The position numbers were made by a program, and so were the translations under genes. The notes under the pieces were generated by a model, which was not told the DNA's origin, searched no databases, and worked only from the letters and a program-made list of their open reading frames with translations. From Lineus longissimus (lineage: Eukaryota; Nemertea; Pilidiophora; Heteronemertea; Lineidae), in NCBI RefSeq assembly GCF_910592395.1, contig NC_088314.1, positions 2,976,001 through 3,040,000 of the forward strand: a stretch of DNA of 64,000 bases. The letters are read 5' to 3'. How positions within the stretch are numbered: the stretch's first letter is position 1; each line of letters starts with the position of its first letter. Below are positions 1-13,676 of this stretch, piece by piece.

Positions 1-1263
1 GTTGCACTCAGGAAGAGATATTTGAAAGTTATGGAGAAAAAATTCAAAGATAATATTTTGAAAAAACTTGCAATAATTTGATTTCAGAATGTGACAGAAT
101 AAAAGAATGTTATTATTAAGGTTTTAAACAACTTCATGTTGTGTCAAAGATTTGAATCTTCGTCTTATTTGAAATTTTGATTTAATGAAAGTGAAATATT
201 GATTCTGTCAGGAAATATTGCCAAATGATGTGATGTGTACTGATTACTGTGATTTTAGCTCAATGTTGTCCCCTACGAAACCATCTTGGGGATTGAGCTG
301 CTTTAACATTTAAAAATCTGTCGTTTGAAGTTGCCCTTTATAGTTGGAAGAAATAAGTGTGTCCTTGACCCTGCTAACATCACTGACAAAATAGGTGACC
401 TCACTTCACTACTACCTCCACCTACAAACAAAAGTGTGCCAGGTCGATCAAGGACGTAAATTTTACATCTAAAATGGAGTCTTTTTCCAAGTTGACATCA
501 TCTGCATGGTTTTACTGCCAAATTAGTTTATAACCTGATGAAATAGTTTCACTCATACTCCTCCCAGATCCTGTTTGACAGAGCAGGTAATCATGATCTC
601 TTCCATTAAGTGCCCAGTACTCCCATTAAAATTTTTGATTGTGGTAATCCAAATTTTCTTATTCTATAAAATGCTGATATTTTGATCCCTTTGTTAAATT
701 CCCATCAAAATACTGGTCAATATTGCATTGCAATATTCTGAGCCGACCAGTGAACATTTAAGTTGTTACACGAGTGGGGGTACTGGGCCTTTAAAGGGAC
801 ACTATTTGCAGGAGCTAGGGGTCATGGGAACTAGCCTGGTTTGATTTAGTGAAGAAGATATATACTGTGTACAATGTGAACTGTTGATATATATGAAATG
901 ATAGAGACACCTACATGGTGGTTTTTGTAACTTAATCTGGTCTACCTGGTGCCTGCATGTAGTCTCCCTTTAAATCACACATTATCATATCAAATACTTG
1001 TCAATGTTGTGATAATGCAAGCCTATAGATCATTTCAGTTAATGTTCAAAGTGATGGAACCATTAGAGCAGAAATTTACAAGAAAAGGCCTCAAGTGACT
1101 TAAGGGGCTTTTTCAATTGAACTTGTCTTATTTTGACCACACTTCTGTCAACATCAGCTTAGTACCGGTAGTGAGAATATTTTTTGGCCAAAATAAAAGG
1201 ATATCCGAATAGGAAAAAGACAACAGTTTCACCTGAAGGATCTATGGGTTTATTGACACTGTG
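1..1263. other. Intergenic DNA, no gene seen
   Basis: AT-rich sequence with stops in all frames and no recognisable protein, RNA gene or long repeat. It could include the flank or 3' UTR of a gene outside the window, but nothing here shows it. Confidence 0.5.
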
Positions 1264-1699
1264 TTTGTAAAAGAATACCTTGATGTAATATGTTGTGTTA
1301 TTTTATTTTTCAGCCATACCGGTGAATTACACTTCTTTACTACTGTTAACCTAGCATTTTTAACTCATTATTATGTGGAAAAAAGAAAAAGCAGTTAAAA
1401 CTTTTGAATGTCTAAAGCCAGGAAAATTTGAGTTCTCAAATCTCAGCCAATAGAAAGAATTACAGTTACTTATCATTCTCAAACTAACATGCAACCATTG
1501 TTTCTAATGTTACAGAACCACAAACTGTCAAATGAAGTAACATTTTGAAGAGTTGTCTTGCAATTGCCTATATTGCATTTTTAATGCCACCTGTATCATT
1601 TGCTTTCAATCATATTGTTTCCTTCATGGATATATTCTTTACACAAACGTTTAAGAACTGAATAAATCATGGGAATAAATCACGGTATTCTTTTACAAA
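1264..1699. mobile_element. MITE-like element with inverted termini
   Basis: The 16 bases at 1264-1279 (TTTGTAAAAGAATACC) recur exactly as the reverse complement at 1684-1699. The similarity extends to about 22 of 24 bases inward. The 436-bp interval is AT-rich and has no ORF. No convincing target-site duplication flanks it, so it may be an old non-autonomous DNA transposon or a chance foldback. Confidence 0.45.
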
Positions 1700-2034
1700 G
1701 AAACAGAGCTTTCATTATCTTATTTGGATGACACTGGAACCACAAGTGATTGGAAGTGACCTCTGGTCAGTATTGAAAGGACACCATCTCAAAGTCGCAT
1801 CCATTGGAGGTCACATCCGGAGACATTCTTCAAGATAGTCTGTTCCCCCCCCCCCCGAGTACCCCATCGCCCAGACCTATGGCAAAAGTCATTTCTGCAC
1901 AATGCAGTCATCCCTAGCAGATATACAGCATTATCTCTATCAAATTCCCTTGGTTTGATACCTGCATGAAAACCAATCGATCACAGGACCCACAGTATGA
2001 AATGGGCTTACGCTGTCTCGCGACAGAAAATGGA

Positions 2035-2143
2035 ACTGAAATCTTTGTCCAAACTCTCAGTTCCACTTTCTACCGCTAGATAGCATCACTGAAATCTTTG
2101 TCCAAAACTCACAGTTCCACTTTCTACCGCTAGATGGCATTAC
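2035..2143. repeat. Direct duplication, 2 x ~53 bp
   Basis: A segment starting ACTGAAATCTTTGTCC and ending with the CTACCGCTAGAT region is repeated head to tail at 2035-2087 and from 2088, with a few differences. It lies about 0.35 kb upstream of the makorin start codon. Confidence 0.7.
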
Positions 2144-2350
2144 TATCGCCTAAGTCACTTTCCTATGAAATTGAGGGATATCCCCTCCCAAGCCCCCGGC
2201 CCGCAGCTCTGAAAGACCCCCCCCCCCCACACCGCCAACCGGCACACAGAGATATTAAGCTGAAAAAGATAAAAGAGTTTGCATTAAGTGTTTCAGCTGA
2301 ACGCCAGAGATTTGGGCCTCTTGTTCTCACCCAACAAAAAGTCCAAGGGA

Positions 2351-2396
2351 GCGAAACGACTTCGATTTGGAGCGAAACGACAGGGGGCGAAACAAT
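2351..2396 (+). promoter_or_regulatory. Threefold GCGAAACGAC-type motif upstream of makorin
   Basis: GCGAAACGAC occurs at 2351-2360 and 2372-2381, and GCGAAACAAT at 2387-2396, all on the + strand and within about 110 bp of the makorin ATG. The local sequence is CpG-richer than its surroundings. A role as promoter elements is inference from position and repetition only. Confidence 0.3.
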
Positions 2397-2456
2397 CGCA
2401 ATTCGTAGCAAAATCAGTCGACTTCTTCATTCGCGCGAACGCCAGTACATTTCGCA

Positions 2457-5400
2457 ATGGCAGAAGCGGAGCCTTGGTTGAGCAGAATTCCTTGTCGGTA
2501 AGACGAATTTAGGTCGGTTTTGAGGTAAAGAGAAAGCAAAGAAAATAAGAGCATGTTCCTATGGATGTAGAGAACCTAAATATTTTTGTTTTTACACCGA
2601 TGCGTTGACGCAAAATGTCGAGAGGTAGGTGCGGAAAGCACGATTGTCACTTTGACTTTCGCCTTCGCCCGGCCCCAGGCCAAGTTGGCCCAACCGATGA
2701 TTGATGTCATGCATCATGCGTGGTTTGGTGCATCTGAGGCCTGCACTTTCTCTTTTAATACCGTCCACTGATTGTCTAGAAACTCAACTCTAGTCTAGCT
2801 GTCTGAGCCATATCATCACAAGTACCATGCCCAGTCGGCCAGTGTCATTTTGAAAATATGGGAATTGTCTTTTTCACACCTCGCCAACTAATTTAAGCTG
2901 AAAACCTTCTTTTTCGTTTCAGCTATTACAACCACGGAATATGTCGGGCTGGCGACAGCTGCCATTATGCTCATGACCAGGCTTTGAGGCGTTCATCATC
3001 GCCTGGGCCTGAAGGAGTCCCATCACCAAGACCTCAGACCTGCCGCTTCTTTCTTCGAGGATGTTGCACTTATGGAGCAAAATGCAGGTGAGTAAAGTCA
3101 AGACTGGAGGTTTCGTAGAATTCTGATTGAAACTTGGCTGCATTTGTTAATTGTTAACTTGCAGAATGCACAGAGTGTAGTCACAGCAAGGTCCCCGCAA
3201 GGTGACCAAAGTCATTGGTGTATGACTCATTAGCAGTATCAGTCATGTTGTTAGTGCAGGTTTTCTGTTTCCAGGTTCACTTGTGCATTGTATTAATGAT
3301 GACTCATGTTTAGGATCTCTCATTGTCGGTGAATATGTATGATACCTTCTTTTCATGGAACCTTTTCTGTACTTACTAAGGTCTTATTTCATTTTTTGAC
3401 TTGCAGATTTGAACACACCAATGCAGAGTCTCCTGGAAACAGTTCAGGGGAGATGACAAAAAATGCCAAGGGTCATCATGGAAATCGTCCTGTCAATTTG
3501 CCCAAGAACTGCTCAGGGAGTCCTAACAGTAAGATGGTAGTTTTAAAGAAGGGATCCAAGTCTGCTGATTCTAATGATAGTGGTATCGACATGGATGGGG
3601 GCTCATCTACATGTATATCTTCACCTCCGGCAGCAAAGCCAAAGAAACCAGAAGATTGGGTTAAGGCGGCTGAATTTGTGCCTGGGCAGCCGTACAGATC
3701 TCAAGGTGAGACATGTGCATGTATTTTGATGGCAAGAGTAAAGTTAGCTTTTATTTCGGTTGCAAGAGTGGCACAGTTGCCTATTCCTGGTTTTCTTTCT
3801 CTACATCTGGCCTTGACCAGCAGCACCCTTATTCTTTGTGGTATTTGAAGTCCCAAATTCACCATGGACAGGGCTAGTACTCCTCCAGATTGAGAATCAG
3901 AACCTAAAACAAAATATTTCGTGTTCTTGCAGGTATTGGTACGTATTCTGAAGTTGCCAGCTGCGGTGTCTTCCCTGAAGAAGAAATAATAAGGGGTGGA
4001 TTTCCAGTTCCAGCAGAACCCGTTACTGAGCAATCCAAGAAACTTCTCTGCCCATTCGCTGCTAATGGCGAGTGCCGCTATGGAGATAACTGTACATATA
4101 CTCATGGAGATATCTGTGACTTGTGTTTTCATCCTTGTCTACACCCAACTGATGATGAACAGAGGAAGAAACATCATGAGGTACATCTTCTAAATCTGTT
4201 GATGCCAAAATGATTTCTTTTGTGTTAAACACGTTCGCTATTTAACATTGTAAGGCAAGCTAAATAAATCGGTTGCCCAAGGTGAAGTTGGATTGTATAA
4301 GATGTACTGTATAAAGCAATAAATGATGTATGAAACAGGCCCATCTTTTGACAGCTTCATTGTGTGTAATATTCCTCTTTATGGACTTACATGAATTGGC
4401 TAATTATTTCAAGGGTCTGTAAATGATAGTTTATTATCTACTTCAATACACCTTGAAAGTTGTTATGAAGGAGAAAATCTAAAGGGATGGAGAGTCTAAG
4501 ATAAAAGCTGCCAATGTTTTAAAATCACTTTATGTTCAAACTTAATCTTTTCAGGAGTGCATGGCTGAGATTGAGAAGGATATGGAGGAATCATTCGCCT
4601 TCCAACGAAGTAAAGAGATGTCATGTGGTATCTGTATGGAGGTGATCATGGAAAAGGAACCGCATAATGAACGCCGCTTTGGCATTCTCTCGCATTGCAA
4701 TCATTGTTTCTGTCTGAGCTGTATCAGGAAATGGAGGCAGGCCAAGCAGTTTGAAAATAAAGTTGTCAGGTAGGTAGAATTCATTACTTCATATCTAGTC
4801 GATCTCTCCTAGGTGGTGGTGTTTGCAATGAGAAATTTTGTCATCTGCAGTAATTATTTAGCCATTTTTATCTAATGAATTTTTTTTTTAATTTTCAACT
4901 TCAACTGCATGTTTGTTGTCATTTTACATGAGTATGATGACATATCAACACACGATCTGCTTTAAAAAAAACCCTGATGACAATTTTGTGCTTTCAGAGC
5001 ATGCCCAGAATGTCGGAAAACATCTGACTTTGTGACACCAAGCGAGTATTGGGTGGAGACGAAAGAAGAGAAAGAGAAACTCATAGAAGGCTACAAGAAG
5101 GCTCTTGGGTAAGTTATTACCACAAAACGAGGCCATCTGGTGCTAAATATCTTGTGTCTCATGATGAATCTTCTATCCACATGTGTTATATCACCAAGCT
5201 ACATGTAGGTCCCAATGTGTGAAAGAGAGTGAGAGCCAGAATGAAATTCTTAACTTTTTTGCTGGTGTAACAGACTTCTGTTGCAGGCTCCCAACTTGCA
5301 CACTTTGAATAATGGACGTAGCCAGCATACAAGTGAGCCATCAATTCAGATTTGCGAATTTGTGTGCAAAAGAATGCAGTCTTTTAGTTTTCTCATTTCT

Positions 5401-5750
5401 GATCATCCCCTCTCTTTAGACAAAAGGCATGCAAATACTTCGATCAAGGCAGAGGAGAATGTCCATTCAACGAAAGGTGCTTCTACAAACACGCACTGCC
5501 TGATGGAACAATTGTGGAGGCAAAGCCGCGGCCAAAACGCCGTCGTCAGAATGCTGATGGAGAGTCTGACGTCATGCAGTCGATGTTATTGTGGGATTTT
5601 ATGGATGAGCGTGACATGCTATACGATTTGTTCGTGAATGACCTCTTGGAAGAACTCATGTTCCCGAGCTGGGAAGACCCAGATTTCCTCGATACAGACT
5701 CTGATGATTCAGATGACTACTTCAATAGTTTTGCTAGTTTCCACTTATAA
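2457..5750 (+). CDS. MKRN1: Makorin-1-like RING E3 ubiquitin ligase, 7 exons, 469 aa
   Basis: Exons: 2457-2497, 2923-3087, 3407-3705, 3933-4180, 4555-4769, 4998-5108, 5420-5750. All introns are GT-AG and the joined frame is 1410 nt. The makorin domain order is complete: CCCH fingers at residues 13-31, 54-72 and 208-226, a makorin-type Cys/His segment at 230-250, a RING from C275 to C328, and a last CCCH finger at 364-384. Residues about 152-168 ([18 protein letters not shown]) match the PAM2-like, PABP-binding region of MKRN1. The C-terminus is acidic (DTDSDDSDD), which also favours MKRN1 over MKRN2, as does the length (human MKRN1 is about 480 aa). Makorins bind RNA through the CCCH fingers and ubiquitylate proteins through the RING. 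The start was chosen because the ATG has a good context (gcaATGG) and lies just before the first finger, as in the family. No broken residue was seen. Confidence 0.93.
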
Positions 5751-8700
5751 CGATGCGTGTTGAGAGTGTTCATGTATAGTTAGCGTTGCATTATCAGTCA
5801 TTCCATTTTATTTCATAAGATTCTCAACACATTGCTGTCATCAAAACAAGCATCCTATCTTCAGACTGAGATTGACTTTGTTTATGGTTTTGGGTTGTAG
5901 ACTTGTGTGTGTCTCTAGGTGTTCATGTTCTCAACTTTAAATATTGGAACATCATGTTACATGTACATGTATGTCGCTACCAGAACTCACTGATGTTTTG
6001 AAGCATAGGGCCAACATTCAAATAAAAACAAGAGTCCTGCGTGTGACCCATATATAATCAGGCATTCTCTCTACTTGTCTAGTCAAATTGTTCAAAATAG
6101 GCATACTGGCTTGGATTTTTTCCGAAGCAGTTCCACTGTAACACTGCTGTAAGATTCCCACCAAACAAAACTTAGTAAAATTGCACTAAAAGCATCTGCC
6201 ATCGAGTTTGGTCCAGATAATTGCTTTTACCTTGAATGCGTATGGTATTATAATGGCTATCAAATGCCATTCTGTTCTTCACGACTTGAATATTGCCAGG
6301 CAGCATTGTGACATCAGCACGGATACAATAATCATTGCTCAATTTTGGTTTAACTTTGGGATTCTATATACTGGTAGTATCTTGTAAACCTGGCTGTAGT
6401 ATCTTGGAGCTGTACTCAGAAAGGCAGAGGGTTTCATTTCATTCGTATCATTTGAGTGTATACATGTGCATGTTTTGTTATTAGTGATGATTTCTTTTTC
6501 AATGTATGCAATGAAGGACATCGGTATTTGTCCTAAATAACACTTTATTTATTGATGCTATGCCATCATGTCGTTCATTTCACTGCATGTCAATATTCTT
6601 GATTTTTGCACCCAGAACGTTAATTCTCTCGACATTTTATTGTTTATACGTATCTCTAATCACATTTAAATCAGCCAATTACTCTAATTAAAACCTGTCC
6701 TGCCTGTGATTATTATTGAATTTTCTTTTAAAACCATAAGCCTGAGATTTTTGAGAGAAAACAATTTTCTTTTCAACGCTGGTTTAAGGCTAATGAACCT
6801 CTGTAGATTTCTGTGTAGAATTAGATCTGTGATAATTTCTATTTTAGTTCTATTTTGAACTCTACTACTACTTAACCTTTTTTTAAATGATTCTAATTCA
6901 AGATGATATCTCCTTCGCTATGGAACATTCCCAGATGTTATTCTGTTGGTTATGGCTTCTATGGTGTCATTTGCCACTGCAATGTAATGTCCTGCATCAC
7001 ATTGCATTGTGTCATGACGTCATGAGATGGATATTTTTGTCCGTCGTACCGTCGTACCAGGCCCAACCGAAAAACCTGTCCCCTCAGTGAAGTAGTTGAA
7101 TCTATGTAACACGTTATCAAGCCTTCGCTTACTGCTAAAAAGGCCAAGCATCTTAAGTATCGTTCATTATGATCTTAAGACTACTCTTGAAGTCTTTCTT
7201 GGGAAGATATGTCATGCTTGGGCTGCACACATGGTATAAAAGTGGTTTGCGGTGGTTGCTGGGGTTTTCATAAAGGAATATGCAGTTTTATTTTGACTGG
7301 CTCCTTCCATTCCTTTCTTTTGTAGAGATTTTTTTTGATTTGCTGACATTTGTGGTGTGCTTGTTTATAGCTGTGCGTGTATGTGTTCAAATCTGATGCA
7401 ATATTTGTTAGGTTTAGGTTTGGGTTTGCTTGTAATAATACTGTATACCAACAGGTAATTGATACATGCATGTGAATGTCTATAATTGTGATGTCATCTG
7501 GACTATTAAGGTAGTCAGAATTGTATAACGGAAAGAATTTGAATCAATGTGAATGAGTGATTTTTGCCATGAAGACGAGAGTAATAAAAGTGGTTCTGCC
7601 CAAAAAAATGTTACGTCAAAAAATTAGAGATTTCAAAAACACTTCAGTTTTACTTCTGCAAAAATATTTTTTTTTTAAATTGGTATTCAAAACCTTGATA
7701 CTGCATTTCTTGTTTTGGCTGAAACCAGAATTGTTTTTAACATAAAAGGTGCTTGTTCAGGCTATTCTAGAAGTAGAATATAATCTGAATGAAAAAAAGA
7801 AATCTATTTAGTTTTTTATGCATGTGTATAATATTTCTTAAATCTTGTTGTATATAGTTCTGAATATGTTCATATCAGTTTTGGTGATGTGCGGGTGATA
7901 GGTGGATGAAGGGATGTTTTCTATGTTTATATGATTGATAAGTTTGTATTCTTTATGATACAGCTACATGTAGATTTAGTGGAAGTCGAGGATTAATGAT
8001 AACACATGCGTGTTCACTCAGGCCTATCCAAGCAGCCGGCCTTTCTCGGTCTTGGCACTTGAACTTTTAGCATCATACGTATCTCCAAGTGAAGAGTGTT
8101 TCTCAAAAAACTACCACAGGTGAGAGTGAGTTTCAACGTTGTGCTGGGGTTGCTCTATGTACATTGCTGGTGCTGAAATGTCAAGGCTTTAAAAGGCATT
8201 CTTCCTTTGAAATAATCCGTGGTGGAAAATTCTGGTGCTGGAACTTCACCTCGCCCTATGTCCTGTGCCATATTATTTTGTACTCTCTCAATTGAATCTC
8301 AATACTTCGTTTATGTCTTCGATGGTTGTATGATATTCAAGACGTGATTGTTTGTTTTGAAGGCTGCATTCTCCAGTCTGAGTGCTCAAATTTTTATTGA
8401 ATTCAAGAATAAAACTAGAGAAAAATATGTAAGTCTTTGGCAATCCGTTACCATAGTGCAGCATTGGCTTCTTTAACTTAGAGGCTAACTTGCAAGCAGT
8501 AAACCGTTCCTGCCCCAGTGGCTCGGATGAGGGAACCGTTGACAGGTATGGCATTGGTTTCCTGCTTGCAGGTATGTTCTGTAATGTATCTTGGCACTTG
8601 TGCATGTCCTGCTGTTCTGTTGCATTATTCAGGTACACTACACCAGTTCCTCATTCGTCCTTCTTCATTTTGGAGAATGTTCAATTTGTATTATAGTTTA

Positions 8701-8907
8701 AGAATGGAAATGAAAAAAGAATGTGTGCATGCCAAAAATATTGTTCTGATCATTATACTTCGATAATTTCTGAATGTTTTTGTATGAGATGATCAAAGTA
8801 TGGCATCTTTATCTATTCATTTTGTGTTTGTGCGGAGACGCACGTAATAAACTTGTCCATCCATAATCCAGATTTGACTTGGTCAGTAGAACGGAATCGT
8901 TCACATG
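5751..8907. other. Makorin 3' flank / intergenic AT-rich DNA
   Basis: About 3.1 kb with only short random ORFs. It probably contains the makorin 3' UTR (candidate signals at 6021 and 8846). It ends where the 142-bp satellite begins. A TGACGTCA palindrome at 7015-7022 is noted, but nothing supports a function for it. Confidence 0.5.
6021..6026 (+). terminator. Candidate polyadenylation signal of makorin gene
   Basis: AATAAA about 270 nt after the makorin stop codon, the first canonical hexamer downstream. Another AATAAA at 8846-8851 could serve a much longer 3' UTR. Confidence 0.4.
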
Positions 8908-11900
8908 TCTTCTGCCACTGGTATAGAGCTGCTATTGCATTGTGCTCTTGAAGACAGGCCCAATATGCGCAAGTACCCCACTTGGCAATTCAAGTAGCCT
9001 TCTTGAAGTTGCTCATGTACCGAAGACACGCAGCCTTGGCACAGAGACCGCCAAGGTAGCCAACTTGTAGTTATGTGGTGCGTCACACGTCTTGTACCTG
9101 AGACAACATCAGGATCCTTCTGCCTTTGGAGGGCTTCTATCTCTTTCTGCTCTTGAAGACATGCCCAGCTCCCAGCAAAGTTCAAGTTCCCTCATTGTCA
9201 ACACAAGTAACCAACTTGAAGTAGCTCATGTACCTGGGACAAAATCAGAACCCTTTTGCCTCTTAAAGAGATTCTATTTTACTGTGCTCTATTTGACAAC
9301 TCATGCGGCTTCTATTACATTGTGCTCTTGGAGACAGGCCCGAGTGCCCTGATTGGCAACTCGAGGAGCTTAACCTTAAGTATGTCTAAATGTACCTGGG
9401 CCATGCCATGTACCTTGAAAAACATCAGGACTCTTCTGCCCCTGGTAGAGCTTCTATAACAATGTGCTCTTGAAGACTGGCCAAAGTGCTCTTCTTGGCA
9501 ACTCGAGGAGCTTTACCTCAAGTATGTCTAAATGTACCTGGGACATGCCATTTAACTGGAACAACATCAGGACTCTTCTGCCCCTGGTAGAGCTTCTATA
9601 ACACTGTACTCTTGAAGACTGGCCCAAGCGCTCTTCTTGGCAACTCGAGGAGCTTTACCTCAAGTATGTCTAAATGTACCTGGGACATACCTTGTACCTG
9701 GAACAACATCAGGACTCTTCTGCCCCTGGTGGAGCTTCTATTACACTGTACTCTTGAAGACTGGCCCAAGCGCTCTTCTTGGCAACTCGAGGAGCTTTAC
9801 CTCAAGTATGTCTAAATGTACCTGGGACATACCTTGTACCTTGAACAACATCAGGACTCTTCTGCCCCTGATGGAGCTTCTATAACACTGTACTCTTAAA
9901 GACTGGCCCAAGCGCTCTTCTTGGCAACTCGAGGAGCTTTACCTCCAGTATGTCTAAATGTACCTGGGACATGCCATGTAACTGGAACAACATCAGGACT
10001 CTTCTGCCCCTGGTAGAGCTTCTATAACACTGTACTCCTGAAGACTGGCCCAAGCGCTCTTCTTGGCAACTCGAGGAGCTTTACCTCAAGTATGTCTCAA
10101 TGTACCTGGGACATGCCATGTAACTGGAACAACATCAGGACTCTTCTGCCCCTGGTGGAGCTTCTATTACACTGTACTCTTGAAGACTGGCACAAGCGCT
10201 CTTCTTGGCAACTCGAGGAGCTTTACCTCAAGTATGTCTAAATGTACCTGGGACATAACTTGTACCTGGAACAACATCAGGACTCTTCTGCCCCTGATGG
10301 AGCTTCTATTACACTGTACTCTTGAAGACTGGCCCAAGCGCTCTTCTTGGCAACTCGAGGAGCTTTACCTCAAGTATGTCTAAATGTACCTGGGACATAC
10401 CTTGTACCTTGAACAACATCAGGACTCTTCTGCCCCTGGTAGAGCTTCTATAACAATGTACTCTTGAAGACTGGCACAAGCGCTCTTCTTGGCAACTCGA
10501 GGAGCTTTACCTCAAGTATGTCTCAATGTACCTGGGACATACCTTGTACCTTGAACAACATCAGGACTCTTCTGCCCCTGGTGGAGCTTCTATTACACTG
10601 TACTCTTGAAGACTGGCCCAAGCGCTCTTCTTGGCAACTCGAGGAGCTTTACCTCAAGTATGTCTAAATGTACCTGGGACATACCTTGTACCTTGAACAA
10701 CATCAGAACTCTTCTGCCCCTGGTGGGGCTTCTATAACACTGTACTCTTGAAGACTGGCACAAGCGCTCTTCTTGGCAACTCGAGGAGATTTACCTCAAG
10801 TATGTCTAAATGTACCTGGGACATAACTTGTACCTGGAACAACATCAGGACTCTTCTGCCCCTGGTGGAGCTTCTATAACACTGTACTCTTGAAGACTGG
10901 CACAAGCGCTCTTCTTGGCAACTCGAGGAGCTTTACCTCAAGTATGTCTAAATGTACCTGGGACATGCCATGTACCTGGAACAACATCAGGACTCTTCTG
11001 CCCCTGGTGGAGCTTCTATTACACTGTACTCTTGAAGACTGGCCCAAGCGCTCTTCTTGGCAACTCGAGGAGCTTTACCTCAAGTATGTCTAAATGTACC
11101 TGGGACATGCCATGTAACTGGAACAACATCAGGACTCTTCTGCCCCTGGTGGAGCTTCTATTACACTGTACTCTTGAAGACTGGCCCAAGCGCTCTTCTT
11201 GGCAACTCGAGGAGCTTTACCTCCAGTATGTCTAAATGTACCTGGGACATGCCATGTAACTGGAACAACATCAGGACTCTTCTGCCCCTGGTGGAGCTTC
11301 TATTACACTGTACTCTTGAAGACTGGCCCAAGCGCTCTTCTTGGCAACTCGAGGAGCTTTACCTCCAGTATGTCTAAATGTACCTGGGACATGCCATGTA
11401 ACTGGAACAACATCAGGACTCTTCTGCCCCTGGTGGAGCTTCTATTACACTGTACTCTTGAAGACTGGCCCAAGCGCTCTTCTTGGCAACTCGAGGAGAT
11501 TTACCTCCAGTATGTCTAAATGTACCTGGGACATAACTTGTACCTTGAACAACATCAGGACTCTTCTGCCCCTGGTAGAGCTTCTATAACACTGTACTCT
11601 TGAAGACTGGCACAAGCGCTCTTCTTGGCAACTCGAGGAGCTTTACCTCAAGTATGTCTCAATGTACCTGGGACATACCTTGTACCTTGAACAACATCAG
11701 GACTCTTCTGCCCCTGGTGGAGCTTCTATTACACTGTACTCTTGAAGACTGGCCCAAGCGCTCTTCTTGGCAACTCGAGGAGCTTTACCTCAAGTATGTC
11801 TAAATGTACCTGGGACATACCTTGTACCTTGAACAACATCAGGACTCTTCTGCCCCTGGTGGAGCTTCTATTACACTGTACTCTTGAAGACTGGCCCAAG

Positions 11901-13676
11901 CGCTCTTCTTGGCAACTCGAGGAGCTTTACCTCAAGTATGTCTAAATGTACCTGGGACATACCTTGTACCTTGAACAACATCAGGACTCTTCTGCTCCTG
12001 GTAGGACTTCTATAACACTGTACTCTTGAAGACTGGCCCAAGCGCTCTTCTTGGCAACTCGAGGAGCTTTACCTCAAGTATGTCTAAATGTACCTGGGAC
12101 ATGCCATGTAACTGGAACAACATCAGGACTCTTCTGCCCCTGGTGGAGCTTCTATAACACTGTACTCCTGAAGACTGGCCCAAGCGCTCTTCTTGGCAAC
12201 TCGAGGAGCTTTACCTCAAGTATGTCTAAATGTACCTGGGACATGCCATGTAACTGGAACAACATCAGGACTCTTCTGCCCCTGGTGGAGCTTCTATAAC
12301 ACTGTACTCTTGAAGACTGGCACAAGCGCTCTTCTTGGCAACTCGAGGAGCTTTACCTCAAGTATGTCTAAATGTACCTGGGACATACCTTGTACCTTGA
12401 ACAACATCAGGACTCTTCTGCCCCTGGTGGGGCTTCTATAACACTGTACTCTTGAAGACTGGCCCAAGCGCTCTTCTTGGCAACTCGAGGAGATTTACCT
12501 CAAGTATGTCTAAATGTACCTGGGACATAACTTGTACCTTGAACAACATCAGGACTCTTCTGCCCCTGGTAGAGCTTCTATAACACTGTACTCTTGAAGA
12601 CTGGCACAAGCGCTCTTCTTGGCAACTCGAGGAGCTTTACCTCAAGTATGTCTCAATGTACCTGGGACATAACTTGTACCTGGAACAACATCAGGACTCT
12701 TCTGCTCCTGGTGGAGCTTCTATAACACTGTACTCTTGAAGACTGGCCCAAGCGCTCTTCTTGGCAACTCGAGGAGCTTTACCTCAAGTATGTCTAAATG
12801 TACCTGGGACATGCCATGTAACTGGAACAACATCAGGACTCTTCTGCCCCTGGTAGAGCTTCTATAACACTGTACTCTTGAAGACTGGCACAAGCGCTCT
12901 TCTTGGCAACTCGAGGAGCTTTACCTCAAGTATGTCTAAATGTACCTGGGACATACCTTGTACCTTGAACAACATCAGGACTCTTCTGCCCCTGGTAGAG
13001 CTTCTATAACAATGTACTCTTGAAGACTGGCCCAAGTGCTCTTCTTGGCAACTCGAGGAGCTTTACCTCAAGTATGTCTAAATGTACCTGGGACATGCCA
13101 TGTAACTGGAACAACATCAGGACTCTTCTGCCCCTGGTAAAGCTTCTATAACACTGTACTCTTGAAGACTGGCCCAAGCGCTCTTCTTGGCAACTCGAGG
13201 AGCTTTACCTCAAGTATGTCTAAATGTACCTGGGACATACCTTGTACCTTGAACAACATCAGGACTCTTCTGCCCCTGGTGGAGCTTCTATTACACTGTA
13301 CTCTTGAAGACTGGCCCAAGCGCTTTTCTTGGCAACTCGAGGAGCTTTACCTCAAGTATGTCTAAATGTACCTGGGATATACCTTGTACCTTGAACAACA
13401 TCAGGACTCTTCTGCCCCTGGTAGAGCTTCTATTACACTGTACTCTTGAAGACAGGCACAAGCGCTCTCCTTGGCAACTCGAGGAGCTTTACCTCAAGTA
13501 TGTCTAAATGTACCTGGGACATACCTTGTAACTGGAACAACATCAGGACTCTTCTGCCCCTGATGGAGCTTCTATTACACTGCTCTTGAAGACTGGCTCA
13601 AGTGCTCTTCTTGGCAACTCAAGGAGTTTTACCTTTTGACAGCATCAGGATCCTTCTGCATCTGGTAGAGCTTCTA
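8908..13676. repeat. 142-bp tandem satellite, about 33 units
   Basis: Head-to-tail units of 142 bp, each with a TTGGCAACTCGAGGAG core (an XhoI-type CTCGAG) and a CATCAGGACTCTTCTGCC segment. Central units (9.5-13.5 kb) are nearly identical. Edge units (8.9-9.4 kb and the last one) are degenerate, as expected if unequal exchange homogenises the middle. Unit variants (ACCTTGTACCTT, GCCATGTAACTGG, AACTTGTACCTGG) are interspersed. The block at about 10464-10667 recurs at 11600-11803, exactly 8 units away, which suggests local block duplications. Because 142 is not a multiple of 3, the many 67-106 aa frames here are repeat artefacts. The array separates the convergent 3' ends of the makorin and kinesin genes. 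Confidence 0.95.

Noticed and set aside
7015-7022. Perfect CRE palindrome TGACGTCA
   Set aside because: An 8-bp match in 64 kb is expected by chance and it is not near a start site.
9612-13507. Many 67-106 codon frames (LLHCTLEDWPKRSSWQLEELYLKYV family)
   Set aside because: They repeat every 142 bp in shifting frames within the satellite. The period is not a multiple of 3, so they are repeat artefacts.
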